Source: Cystobacter fuscus DSM 2262 (lineage in GTDB: Bacteria; Myxococcota; Myxococcia; Myxococcales; Myxococcaceae). Taken from it: a DNA stretch of 64,000 nt. The stretch lies in NCBI RefSeq assembly GCF_000335475.2, contig NZ_ANAH02000066.1:1-64000 (forward strand). The letters are read 5' to 3'. The notes below the pieces were generated by a model that saw nothing but the letters and a program-made list of their open reading frames with translations, had not been told where the DNA came from and did no database searches. Positions 7,728 through 16,167 of this stretch are shown here, piece by piece; within the stretch, counting starts at the first letter, position 1; each line of letters opens with the position of its first letter. Position numbers and translations under genes: made by a program.

Positions 7728-7757
7728 GGGCCGGCCCTGCTCCGGCCCTTTTTTTTT
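7728..7757 (+). terminator. Intrinsic terminator on the plus strand, no obvious gene
   Basis: A 7-bp stem (GGGCCGG with CCGGCCC) is followed by nine T residues. It points in the plus direction, but no plus-strand gene ends nearby; the closest is 520 bp upstream at 7209. It may end an unannotated small RNA or an antisense transcript over the gene at 7364-7594. The rest of 7595-7890 shows no gene. Confidence 0.65.
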
Positions 7758-7890
7758 GCACGGCAGGGCTTCTTTCGAATGTGCGATTCGCAGCTTTCCC
7801 AGATCTCCAGTTGCTGTCAAACAAAACAAACGCCGCCCGATTTGTTCAGGCTGAACACGGGGGAAAACCCAGTACATTTGTGTTATGGCT

Positions 7891-9774
7891 TTAGGGCCAA
7901 CGCCAGACGGCGCTCACCGGCACGTTCCGGCTGAGGAGGAAGGCTCCTGGCTTGGAGTCCTCCCATACGGCGATACGCCCGTCCCGGTCGCCCAGCACGA
8001 TGCACACCGGGTACTTCCGGCCATCCGGTAGCACGGCCTGGGTGAAGCGGCCCATGACGGCCGGCCGCTTCCTCTCCCCCCAGTCCTCGTCGATGCCGGG
8101 GCCCGTCCAGAGCTGGCCGTGGAGCAATGTCCCCTCCGGAAGGTTGCCGTCTCCCCGGGTAATGCGGCTGGTGATGGGGCCGTCCTGGTAGACGCCTTCC
8201 TCACCGAATCGCCCGGGCTGGTTGATGTCGATGATCGCCTCCAGCGGACTGGCCGTCCGGAGCTCCAACGCCTCCATCGCCTCGGTGGCCTGCTGGGGGC
8301 AGTCAGCGGGCTCCGGGGGCTTCACCTGCACGGCGGGACACCCCAACCCCGCGGTGGCGCACAACCAGGCGGCGAGGAAACTCGAGGAGGAGGAACGGGG
8401 AGCGGTGGACATGGGCGGACTTCCTTTCGCGGAGCGGCCAGGCCCGGGCGGCAGCGCCGCGGGCGGGGGCGCGAGTGTGGAGGAGAGCACCACCCCCAAG
8501 GCAAGGCCGAGCACGCCCAGGCCCACCATTCCGAAGAGGAGCCGGGAGCTCCAGGCGCGGCGCGGAGGGATGGCTGCGGCGGGAGGCTCCTGCCGTGCCG
8601 ACTCCTCGGGTGAAGGCGGGGGCGCGCCCTGAGCCGCGCTCGCGGCTTGCGGCTCTCGCTCCTCGGCAAGCGGCTGTACCTCTTGCGGTCCCTCGGGCTC
8701 CGGCTCCGGCCACCCCGGCGAAGGCTCCCTTTCTTCTTCCTCCTGGGGCGGTGGCTCATCCAGGCCCTCTTCCGCCTCATCCAGGCCCTCCTCGGCGGGG
8801 AAGAGCGGCACCTTCCAGGCGGGAGAGGTGCTCCCCTTCTCGGTGGCCGCCTCCAGCGCCTGGAGCAACGCCTCGGTGCTGGGGTAGCGATCCTCGGGCC
8901 GCTTCTCCAGCAGCTTCATGGCGATGTCGCTCAAGGAGCGCGGCGCCAGGGGGTTGAGGAGGTGGGGGGCCATGGGAGGGACGGTGGCGATGGCCGCCAC
9001 CAGCTCCTTGTCCGGCAACTCCGGGTTGAAGGGGTGCAAGTCCGTGAGGGCCTGGTAGAGCAGCACCCCCAGGGCGTACAGGTCCGCACTCGCGCCTCCC
9101 CGGAAGGGCTTCCCCTTTTCCCATGCCTGGCTGCGGGCGTAGGCGAGCAGCTCCGGCGGCACCAGGTGCAGCACGCCCTCGGGCAGGCCCATGGTTTGAG
9201 TGAGAGCGCCGGGCAGGCGCGCGGTGCCGAAGTCGATGAGGAAGGGGCGGCCATCCGCGCGGCGGATGAGGATGTTCTCCGCCTTCAAGTCCCGGTGGTA
9301 GACGCCGCGCGCGTGCAGCGCACCCACGGTGCGCACCACTTCGCCGAAGGTGCGCGCCAGCCGGAGGGCGTGAGGAGGCGTGCGCCAGCGCCACTCATGC
9401 CAGGTGTCCCCGTCCACGTAGTCAGTGACGAGGAAGGCGTAGCCCGTGCTGGGGCTGGGCCAGAAGTCCACCCCGTACACGCGCAAGAGGTTGGGGTGGG
9501 AGGCGTAGGTAAAAAGGGCCGCAGCCTCACGCGCCAGCCGACGGTAGGCGTTCTTGTCCTCCACGTACGCCTCTTCCGGGTACTTGTCCTCGAAGAGCTG
9601 TGCCCGGGAGTCGGAGAGGGGGTGGAGCGCCACCTTCATGGAGTAGGACTGGCCGTCGCGCTCCACCTTGAAGACGCGCGAGGAGCCGCCGCGGCCCAGC
9701 ACCTGGGTGATGAGCCAGGGCCCCACCATGTCGCCGGGCTTGAGCTGGTCCGGGTGCAGAGCATGCGTCGTCAT
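7891..9774 (-). CDS. Membrane serine/threonine protein kinase with extracytoplasmic C-terminal domain
   Basis: The N-terminal ~300 residues are a Hanks-type kinase. The Gly-rich loop GRGGSS is at 27-32, the ATP Lys in SMKV at 47, the catalytic loop HRDLKAEN at 160-167 and DFG at 181-183. A Glu/Pro-rich linker and one membrane helix (LLFGMVGLGVLGLALGVVL, about 420-440) follow. The last ~170 residues form a separate domain (PITSRITRGDGNLPEGTLLHG, then LPDGRKYPVCIVLGDRDGRI) known as the tail of similar myxobacterial kinases and as free lipoproteins. An internal ATG at 8412, with AAGGAAG upstream and a lipobox-like LGC, could start such a lipoprotein (173 residues) in the same frame. The gene lies 12 bp behind the DUF2381 gene, so the two form an operon. 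Confidence 0.9.
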   Translation of the reverse strand: MTTHALHPDQLKPGDMVGPWLITQVLGRGGSSRVFKVERDGQSYSMKVALHPLSDSRAQLFEDKYPEEAYVEDKNAYRRLAREAAALFTYASHPNLLRVYGVDFWPSPSTGYAFLVTDYVDGDTWHEWRWRTPPHALRLARTFGEVVRTVGALHARGVYHRDLKAENILIRRADGRPFLIDFGTARLPGALTQTMGLPEGVLHLVPPELLAYARSQAWEKGKPFRGGASADLYALGVLLYQALTDLHPFNPELPDKELVAAIATVPPMAPHLLNPLAPRSLSDIAMKLLEKRPEDRYPSTEALLQALEAATEKGSTSPAWKVPLFPAEEGLDEAEEGLDEPPPQEEEEREPSPGWPEPEPEGPQEVQPLAEEREPQAASAAQGAPPPSPEESARQEPPAAAIPPRRAWSSRLLFGMVGLGVLGLALGVVLSSTLAPPPAALPPGPGRSAKGSPPMSTAPRSSSSSFLAAWLCATAGLGCPAVQVKPPEPADCPQQATEAMEALELRTASPLEAIIDINQPGRFGEEGVYQDGPITSRITRGDGNLPEGTLLHGQLWTGPGIDEDWGERKRPAVMGRFTQAVLPDGRKYPVCIVLGDRDGRIAVWEDSKPGAFLLSRNVPVSAVWRWP

Positions 9775-9786
9775 GGGTCGCCGCTC

Positions 9787-10728
9787 CTACTGCTTCACGT
9801 TGGGAATGGAGAGGTGCCGGTGGCCGCTCTTGTCCACCAACTCGAGGCGGAGAACGTCCTTCGCTTTCCAGAGGTGAGCCTCCGTCTCCACCGCCACGAG
9901 GCCCTCCTCGCCAGGCGCGAGTTGCGCTTTGTCCATGGCCATGGAGAGCACCTTCACCGAGGTGCCGTCCTCTCGGGCGAGGCGCGCGGTGCCGGGCACC
10001 CACGGGGGTTGCCCCGGCAGGTTGCGCACGCGGACGACGGCGAGTGCCCAGCGGGCGGCGCGGTACGCCTCTCCTCCCATGTACTCCAAGCCATTCTGAG
10101 GGGTTGTACGCTCACCCTCGAGGCGCCGGGCCCGTACGCCGTCCACGTCGAGTTGCCCCGAGAAAACGAGCCCGGCGTGCCCACCCACCCCGCACTGGGC
10201 CTTCAGCGCCGCGAGCTCCGCCTCCTTCTCCACCAGCGCGGCCTCCAGCGCCTCCAGCGTGCGCGGGCGGCGCACCACCTCCACCTCCTTGTCCACCACC
10301 CCGGGGCGCGTCACCAGCGTGAGCGTGGCCCGGGCCGGGGAGGCACCGTCCCGGTAGCGCACGCGCACCACCAACTTCTCCTCGGCGCCCAAGTCTACCG
10401 AGGGCTCCAGGCCGATGAGGGTGTCTCCCATCTCCACCCACTTGAAGCGGACGGGGCGGCCCTCCATCTCCACTGCGGCCTTGTCCACGGGCATGTCGAA
10501 GCGCAGGTACGTGGCGATGCCGGCGGCCACGCGCACCTCCGGCCCGGGCTCCTCGGGGTTGCTGGGCAGGGTGACGCGCCGCTCCTGGCGCTCGCGGGCG
10601 GGGGGCTGGGGCTGAGCTGCCGCGGTGGCGCTCATCAGGAGCGCGAGCGGCAGCCACGGGAGAAGTCGGGCCAGGGTGGATACCTCCAAGGTCCACCGTA
10701 GCAGACGTACGACGCTAGCGACGCTCAC
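9787..10728 (-). CDS. DUF2381 family secreted protein
   Basis: This matches the myxobacterial DUF2381 paralogue family (TIGR02268). After a signal peptide (LARLLPWLPLALLMSATAAA) comes a beta-rich domain (RVAAGIATYLRFDMPVD, then WVEMGDTLIGLEPSVDL), a coiled segment rich in Glu/Ala (EALEAALVEKEAELAALKAQ) and a second beta domain to the C-terminus. The family's function is unknown; genes usually sit beside a kinase as here, which suggests a partner or substrate of the kinase's outer domain. The 313-residue GTG start gives a long n-region. A GGAGGT seven bases ahead of a CTG at the LARLLPW residues raises the chance that translation starts there. Confidence 0.82.
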   Translation of the reverse strand: MSVASVVRLLRWTLEVSTLARLLPWLPLALLMSATAAAQPQPPARERQERRVTLPSNPEEPGPEVRVAAGIATYLRFDMPVDKAAVEMEGRPVRFKWVEMGDTLIGLEPSVDLGAEEKLVVRVRYRDGASPARATLTLVTRPGVVDKEVEVVRRPRTLEALEAALVEKEAELAALKAQCGVGGHAGLVFSGQLDVDGVRARRLEGERTTPQNGLEYMGGEAYRAARWALAVVRVRNLPGQPPWVPGTARLAREDGTSVKVLSMAMDKAQLAPGEEGLVAVETEAHLWKAKDVLRLELVDKSGHRHLSIPNVKQ

Positions 10729-11086
10729 TCTACGATGTGGGCCAAAGTAGTCTTACGGATTACCCACTACACCTGATTGAGGGGGGGGGGCGGTAGCACC
10801 CCCCTAGTAGAACACTCCTGCGGCGAGTCATCAGGCGCGGCACCCTGGCGCCGATTGCAAGCAAAAGCCGCGCCACCGCCCGGCCGTAGACCCGCACTAG
10901 TAGATGAGTGAGTCATCAGGCGCGGCGCCCGGCGTCGATTGCAAGCAAAAGCCGCGCCACCGCCCGGCCGTAGACCCGCACTAGGTGAGGAAGAAGGAGA
11001 AGCTCGACCTGGGCGACAGCTCTCCATTCCAACGCCTAGGTGGCGCTTACAGCCCCACAAAGATCACTACGGAATAACCCTATATC
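10729..11086. other. Gene-free stretch with a duplicated repeat
   Basis: No gene is evident. Nearly half of this 358-base stretch is the tandem repeat at 10825-10984. A run of ten G's at 10782-10791 precedes it. The flanking genes are divergent in direction from this gap. Confidence 0.5.
10825..10984. repeat. Two near-identical 75-bp direct repeats, each with a hairpin
   Basis: Copy 1 is 10825-10900 and copy 2 is 10910-10984, starting GAGTCATCAGGCGCGGC and ending CCGTAGACCCGCACTAG. They differ by about four changes near base 25 of the unit. Each holds GGCGCGGC and its complement GCCGCGCC separated by about 26 bases, so each could fold into a stem-loop. The unit could be an intergenic mobile repeat, a regulatory RNA pair or an attachment-type site. 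Confidence 0.8.
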
Positions 11087-11731
11087 ATGACTCATAACCG
11101 AGAAACATTCAATAAAAGATCCGATCCTGCTTCCACGCCTACAGATGGAACACGGATCGTTACCGTTCAGGCTCCGCGCACTGCAACGCCGACACCTAGC
11201 CCCGGCCTATGGGGAGTAGTAGTCACACTATTAGATCCCGGTGTTTCGCGCCGCGTTATCTACTGGCTGGCTGATGTCGCTGAAGCCTTCTACCAAACCC
11301 CCATTTGCCAATTCATCAGCGACGGCAGCGAGGTAGTGCCCGTCATCCGTGGAGCGCTTGCTTGTGCCGCCCGAACACTTCGCGAAACTCCTACCGGACA
11401 GCCCGCTAGAAACACATTTGCTGCGGTGCTGGGTAGCTCACTCGCTGGTGGTGCTGTCGGATGCGCCGTAGCGTACCTGTGCCGCTTTATGCCGAACGAG
11501 TCCGTCAGCAGCATGGCGAACCTTGCGGCAACAGCCTTGGCTTTCCATGGAGACAAGACTACGTGGATGCTGTTCAATCAAGCCGCGCAGTTCCGCAAAT
11601 CCGCTGAAGCAGAGACCGGCCCAGACGGCAGATGGATTATGCGATCTGGGTACATTTGCCTCGAATGGCTTGTGCACTTCCTTGTGGGAGCCGTAGGGGG
11701 CATCCAGACAGGCTTAGCTCTAAACTGGTAA
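11087..11731 (+). CDS. Unknown protein with hydrophobic segments (214 aa)
   Basis: I do not recognise this protein. A polar, Thr/Pro-rich N-terminus (residues 1-40) leads to a domain with two hydrophobic stretches, NTFAAVLGSSLAGGAVGCAVA around 105-125 and a C-terminal WLVHFLVGAVGGIQTGLALN. These are long enough to span a membrane. GC content is lower than in neighbouring housekeeping genes, which suggests acquired DNA. The ATG at 11087 has no strong ribosome site. A strong intrinsic terminator follows at 11762, which supports a real single-gene transcript. Confidence 0.6.
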   Translation: MTHNRETFNKRSDPASTPTDGTRIVTVQAPRTATPTPSPGLWGVVVTLLDPGVSRRVIYWLADVAEAFYQTPICQFISDGSEVVPVIRGALACAARTLRETPTGQPARNTFAAVLGSSLAGGAVGCAVAYLCRFMPNESVSSMANLAATALAFHGDKTTWMLFNQAAQFRKSAEAETGPDGRWIMRSGYICLEWLVHFLVGAVGGIQTGLALNW

Positions 11732-11761
11732 GCCGTATTACGACCATTACCGTCAACTACC

Positions 11762-11811
11762 GAGGATGGAGCGTCGTCCCGTTTGAGGTCGGCGCTCCAT
11801 CCTCAGTTTTT
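11762..11811 (+). terminator. Strong intrinsic terminator
   Basis: A 12-bp perfect stem (GAGGATGGAGCG with CGCTCCATCCTC) is followed by AGTTTTT. It lies 30 bp past the stop codon of the 214-residue gene. Confidence 0.88.
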
Positions 11812-12106
11812 GGGCCTCAGCACCGCATAGCCGAAAATGCGCGTCCTTCCGCCGTCTTGAAGTGTTGAGGATTCCTCTTGTCGTGAATGTTCGTCCTCTC
11901 GTGCACACCTAGTCCTTCGCCCTTGGGCCTCCAAAAAAATGGGTAAGGTCGAAACTCGAAGCGAGGGACTCGAGCGAGAACCGAGGACTTGGAGTGGGCC
12001 CACGGGGTGCATCCGGCCCGGCGGAGTGCACGCGGGGGCGGGGGATGGGCTGGCCGTTGAGGATGTTCCAGGAGGAGGGGCTCGACAAGCGACCCGCCCG
12101 GCCTCC

Positions 12107-12988
12107 TCAATCGAGCGTCCGCAGGAGCGCATCCCGCTCCTCGGCGAGCTTCTTCGAGTTGATGGCCTTGCGGATGATGCGCGTGGCTTCCGGACGCACC
12201 TCGGCGTCGGTCAACCGGGAGCGCCAGTGCGCACGAAGCTCCTCCAGTTGCTGCCGCTGGGTGAGCTGCGTGGTGGCCAGCCACCGTTCGAGCTCGAGGA
12301 CGACTCCCAACCGCGGGGGCGGGAGCTTCCCGGCATCGATGTCGCCGGGCTTCGGCGTGTACTTGCGTGCGACCCAGTCCTCTGGGAGGGAGCCCCACCG
12401 CTCGGCCTGGTTGCGCAGGCCCATTTGGACGTCGACGAGGAAGTCCTCGTACCTCGGCGAGGAGAGCACGCCCTGGGCCGCCAGCCGCTCGCGCACGGCC
12501 TCGCGTCCGTGCGTCTCGTCGTGGACGAGGTCCCCCAGCTCGGCCTTTCCCCACACATCGAATGGGTGGTTGTGGTTGAAGATGGCGCTCTCGACGTAGG
12601 CATCGCCGAAGACGTAGGTGCCGAGCGGCTCGTCCTCGCCGAACAGCCGCCGGACACGGAGCTCCCCGAGCACGACGAGGTAGCCACTCGTGTAGAGCGT
12701 CTGCGCCATGAGGTTGCCGCGGACGAAGACGAGTCCACCGGGATTCTCCAGCCACCCATCGACGTACAGGTCACCTTCGATGAACGTGGAGCCCTTGGGG
12801 TTCACGAGGCTGAGCGAGGGGACGCGGCCGCCCGTGAACAGCCCGGCACCGCTGTTGTTGGAGCCGAAGGAGAGGACCTGGGGGTCGACATCCATGCCAA
12901 TCCGGGCGCCGACACGTCGGAACGCCGTGTAGGGGCGCAGGTAGGCGGCGGCTTCGTCAGAGGACAACCAGCGCTGCAGGGGGAGCAT
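12107..12988 (-). CDS. Parallel beta-helix-like protein, last gene of a three-gene operon
   Basis: The 293-residue protein starts at the ATG at 12988, which has GGAGGT nine bases ahead. Its centre is a series of short repeats of the type FIEGDLYVDGW, LVFVRGNLMAQTLYTSGY, LVVLGELRVRRLF, TYVFGDAYVESAIF. These predict a stacked beta-helix, similar in pattern to the polymer-forming/bactofilin-like fold. The C-terminal ~100 residues are helical and charged. There is no signal peptide. No enzymatic motif is visible. It lies 82 bp behind the repeat protein at 13071. Confidence 0.68.
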   Translation of the reverse strand: MLPLQRWLSSDEAAAYLRPYTAFRRVGARIGMDVDPQVLSFGSNNSGAGLFTGGRVPSLSLVNPKGSTFIEGDLYVDGWLENPGGLVFVRGNLMAQTLYTSGYLVVLGELRVRRLFGEDEPLGTYVFGDAYVESAIFNHNHPFDVWGKAELGDLVHDETHGREAVRERLAAQGVLSSPRYEDFLVDVQMGLRNQAERWGSLPEDWVARKYTPKPGDIDAGKLPPPRLGVVLELERWLATTQLTQRQQLEELRAHWRSRLTDAEVRPEATRIIRKAINSKKLAEERDALLRTLD

Positions 12989-13070
12989 GGTGTCGGGTAC
13001 CTCCGGCGAAAGGGTGTCAGACGATTTGTAGGAGACGAGGTGCCGGAACGAGTCCTTTCGGTATGGACAA

Positions 13071-13883
13071 TCACCTGCTCCGCGTCTTCTCTTGCTCTGC
13101 GATTCTCTCCTGCTCCCTCCGCCAGTCTTCCAGGATGGAGATGGGGTGTAGCGAGCGGTAATCGATCTTCTTGTGATACACCGCGAAGTGGTGTTCGCCC
13201 GCGATCCGCACGAAGACCGACAAGGGTGGAGCAGGGTGACTCTTCCACCAGGCCGCTGCCTCCGCATGGGTGTCGAACGAGGCCGCGGGGGCAGGCAACC
13301 CGCGTGACGTGACAGCCTCGATGAATCGTTCCAGTGCGTAATCGCGTCGGAGGGCACGCACACCCCTCTCGCGAGAGTAGAAGACCTCCAGATATTCATT
13401 CCCCACCAGGATATATGCGCTGCTGGGCGGCTCGGGGAGTTTCCTCAACCAGGTCTCCGCCTCGTCGCGCGTGTCGAATCGGGCGATGACTGGAGGAGGA
13501 TGACGGTAGAAGGTCTTCAGGTAGTCGTGGAATTCCTCGCATTGTCCTGTTGAAGCAATGAATTCGAGCTGGGCTCTGGCGACCTGGATGAAATTCTTCT
13601 TCTCCGCGGATCGCAAGGTGTCTCGAATTCGAGCGAGCGTCTGCCAGGCCTCGCTGGCCTCGTCGCCATTCTCGCCACGCCAGGAGGTTCTCACATCGAC
13701 AGCACGGTCCGCTGAGGGGCGTGCGAGATAGTCCTCGAAGCGATAAAGCTGGCCTGTTCGCCAGATGAAAAAGCCCGCCTCTTTCAGGAGACGGTATGCC
13801 TTGGGGTCGCCGGGCGGCTGGATCTTCTGCCACTGGTCGGCAACCAGTGCTTCCGATGCGGAGAGCAGCTTGGAGATCGTCAC
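13071..13883 (-). CDS. Unknown protein with two tandem FDT-EA-W repeats (270 aa)
   Basis: The C-terminal half holds two copies of a ~60-residue module. Copy one has ARFDTRDEAETWLRKLPEPP, then SAYILVGNEYLEVFYSRERG. Copy two has ASFDTHAEAAAWWKSHPAPP, then SVFVRIAGEHHFAVYHKKID. Both follow the pattern FDTxxEAxxWxxxxPxPPxS, then E-x-x-x-V-x-Y. The N-terminal ~130 residues are mostly helical. The GTG at 13883 overlaps the upstream stop codon (GTGA), which implies translational coupling. Similar modules occur in other myxobacterial proteins of unknown role. A function in toxin-immunity or development is possible but unsupported. Confidence 0.7.
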   Translation of the reverse strand: MTISKLLSASEALVADQWQKIQPPGDPKAYRLLKEAGFFIWRTGQLYRFEDYLARPSADRAVDVRTSWRGENGDEASEAWQTLARIRDTLRSAEKKNFIQVARAQLEFIASTGQCEEFHDYLKTFYRHPPPVIARFDTRDEAETWLRKLPEPPSSAYILVGNEYLEVFYSRERGVRALRRDYALERFIEAVTSRGLPAPAASFDTHAEAAAWWKSHPAPPLSVFVRIAGEHHFAVYHKKIDYRSLHPISILEDWRREQERIAEQEKTRSR

Positions 13884-14134
13884 GGTGTCTCCGGCGCCAG
13901 CTCGAACCCCGAAGGGTTGTCCGAGGAAGCCACCAGCACGACCGGTACGAAGACGAGCGCAATCCCACCTGAAGCGCCGACCACGGCGATGAAGGCGACG
14001 CCGGCAATGATGATGACTGTACCGGCCAGGATCTTGGTTCGATGTCGCCTGACCCAATCAACCGCGGTGTCCATGGCTTCGAATCGCACAGGACTGGCCT
14101 CCGCCTGTGCAAGGCACAAGGCGAGTTGCTTCAT
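13880..14134 (-). CDS. Small membrane protein, first gene of the operon (84 aa)
   Basis: From the ATG at 14134 (GGAGG five bases ahead) the protein has a short helical N-terminus (MKQLALCLAQAEASPVRFEA), a basic turn (VRRHRTK) and two closely spaced hydrophobic helices (ILAGTVIIIAGVAFIAVVG and IALVFVPVVLVA). This fits a two-helix inner-membrane hairpin. Its stop overlaps the next start by GTGA. The frame is open further upstream with Cys residues (CPEAC), so a longer form cannot be excluded. Confidence 0.62.
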   Translation of the reverse strand: MKQLALCLAQAEASPVRFEAMDTAVDWVRRHRTKILAGTVIIIAGVAFIAVVGASGGIALVFVPVVLVASSDNPSGFELAPETP

Positions 14135-14346
14135 GCATGCCTCCGGGCAGTACCGCTTTTTCCCGATCCTCCACTGACCATACTGACTTGTAACGGACTC
14201 GGTCCTGCGCAACTGGGTGAAGCAGGTGGAAGTGGACGAGGGTAAGGGCCCCGCGGGTGCGCTCACCACGGGTGATAGGGCAAGCAACGGCCAGGACCGC
14301 GCCGAGGGCCCCCGGCGCGGTTTCCACCCTCACGCCACGCGATGAC

Positions 14347-16167
14347 TCAGCCCTCCTCGTGGATGAGCCAGATGTTGCGCGTGGCGACGTCGGGCCGCTT
14401 GGACAAATCCACGATGCGCTGGCCCGGGGGGAAGGGCCGGTTGAAGGGATAGCCCCACTCGCCCGAGGTCTCCGTCTCCTGGCCCTCGCCGGTGACGGTC
14501 ACCTGGAAGCGGAAGAGCATGCCCTCGCGCCGGCCCCGGGGCAGCAGCAGGTGCGCGGGCCAGCCCCGCTCGTTCACCACGGACGCCAGACGGGACGGAC
14601 GGAAGATGACCGCGCGCTCCGAGGGCCGCAGCGTATGGACGAAGCCATCCATCTCCATCCACATCCGCCGCTCGTCCACGAAGGGCTCGGCCACCAGGTG
14701 GATGCGCACCGTCACCCGCTGCTCGCGCGGCAGCAGGTTCTCCATCCGCAGGAAGTAGGAGAAGGGCTCGTGCTCCAGCCGCGGCTTGAGCACCTCCGAG
14801 CCATCCGGCAGTCGCACCGGGCGCTGCGCCAGATGGGTGTGCAGCACGTGCGTGGTCATCGGGAAGGAGGGAGGCCGCCCGTCCCAGTGCTCTCCTCCGA
14901 ACTGCTCCTCGCCCCAGCGCTGCCCGTCGAAGTCCGGTGAGCCCAGCCCGGGCACGTCCTTGTCCAGACACAGCAGCAGGTCCGGGCTCTGGTGCATGGG
15001 CGCCGGGCCCTCGGTCATCCACGCACGCATCCGCACCGGGGTGTGCTCGGACAGATCGTGCGGAGCCTCGTGCGTGCTCCGCCAGCCATCGAGGATGTCG
15101 TCCACGTGGCGGTGCCAGCGGTAGAAGAGCGGATCCCTCGCCGCCGTGGCCGGAGCGGCCAGGACGCCCGGCAGGCCACTCTTGTCCCTCGGAGGGCGCA
15201 GACAGGCGAGGAGAAGCTCTCCCAGGTGGTGGTACGCGCCGTGGGGGCCGAGCGGGTCGCGCCAGGCCTCGCCATCGAGGGACGCGGGCGTGGACTCGAC
15301 CGTGTGGGCGAGCTGCTCCACGCTGTCGATGTCGATGGGCGTGTCCCCGTGCCACAGCAGTCCCGAGGAGGCCGCGGCGCAGAGCCGATCCCTCCGGGTG
15401 GCATGGTCCTCGACGCCATAGCCGGGCACGCCCTGGATGCTCAGTCCAGGAGGGCGGGGCGCGAAGCCGGGCAGGCGGGAGTCATAGGCCTCGTTGAGCG
15501 GTGCCGTGAAGTCCTGCAGGGGCGCCGTGCGGGGCATGCCGAACGACAGGCGCTCCGTGTCGTAGCGGGCGAGCAATTGCTGGTGCGTGTGCCAGAATGC
15601 CTCCGCGTGCCGGGCGGGAAGCACGCGCCGGGAGGGTTGCGCGGGGTCCGGATGGCCAGCGGCCGGGTACAGCACTCGCCAGGTCTCCACGGCCTCGTTG
15701 AGTCCGGAGTCCTCGCGGAAGTAGTCCAACCACACCTCCGCGCCCGGCACGCCCGGGGAGCCCTTGCGCGGCGGCATCGTCCGGCGCGAGGGCAGCACGA
15801 GGTGGGGGGCGCGCTCGTGCAGCGGGGGCACGGTGAGCGCGCGGCCCTCGGGGTGGTGGGCGAGGAAGAGCCGCAGCGCGTACCGCACCCACTCGGGATC
15901 GCCCAGCAGCGCGCCCCACTTCGCCGCGTCCAACACCGCCGCCAGCCCCTCCTCGCCGGGCCGGGCATTGGCCAGCGTCATGAAGTGGGCGGCCGTGGAC
16001 AGCGCCTGCTCGAGGTGCGCGGGCAGCGAGGGCAGGAAGCGATGCTCGGGGGAGGGCGGCTCGAAGAGCGACAGGCCTCCCTCGGGGGCCCGGGGGATCG
16101 CGTGGGACTCCGGCTCCGGGCGCGACAGCAGCTCCCCGAGCCGGGTGTTCAGCGCCTCGCGGCTCAC
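14347..16167 (-). CDS. Hemocyanin/prophenoloxidase-like protein with degenerate copper sites
   Basis: The 606-residue protein resembles arthropod hemocyanins, prophenoloxidases and hexamerins across the copper and C-terminal beta domains (Pfam hemocyanin M and C types). Residues 149-168, [20 protein letters not shown], align without gaps to the prophenoloxidase block YYREDxGxNAHHWHWHLVYP, but the CuA His are gone. Residues 191-207 ([17 protein letters not shown]) keep the third CuA His at 195. In the CuB region H313 is kept, the next ligand is Glu317, and RDPLFYRWH keeps H352. Residues ~455-500 ([20 protein letters not shown]) match the C-terminal domain. With three of six ligands lost it should not bind a normal dicopper centre. 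The GTG start at 16167 overlaps the YebC stop. No signal peptide is seen, so it is probably cytoplasmic. Confidence 0.85.
   Translation of the reverse strand: MSREALNTRLGELLSRPEPESHAIPRAPEGGLSLFEPPSPEHRFLPSLPAHLEQALSTAAHFMTLANARPGEEGLAAVLDAAKWGALLGDPEWVRYALRLFLAHHPEGRALTVPPLHERAPHLVLPSRRTMPPRKGSPGVPGAEVWLDYFREDSGLNEAVETWRVLYPAAGHPDPAQPSRRVLPARHAEAFWHTHQQLLARYDTERLSFGMPRTAPLQDFTAPLNEAYDSRLPGFAPRPPGLSIQGVPGYGVEDHATRRDRLCAAASSGLLWHGDTPIDIDSVEQLAHTVESTPASLDGEAWRDPLGPHGAYHHLGELLLACLRPPRDKSGLPGVLAAPATAARDPLFYRWHRHVDDILDGWRSTHEAPHDLSEHTPVRMRAWMTEGPAPMHQSPDLLLCLDKDVPGLGSPDFDGQRWGEEQFGGEHWDGRPPSFPMTTHVLHTHLAQRPVRLPDGSEVLKPRLEHEPFSYFLRMENLLPREQRVTVRIHLVAEPFVDERRMWMEMDGFVHTLRPSERAVIFRPSRLASVVNERGWPAHLLLPRGRREGMLFRFQVTVTGEGQETETSGEWGYPFNRPFPPGQRIVDLSKRPDVATRNIWLIHEEG

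Noticed and set aside
10825-10984. CRISPR array
   Set aside because: There are only two units with a 9-bp gap and no spacers of uniform length; no cas genes are present.
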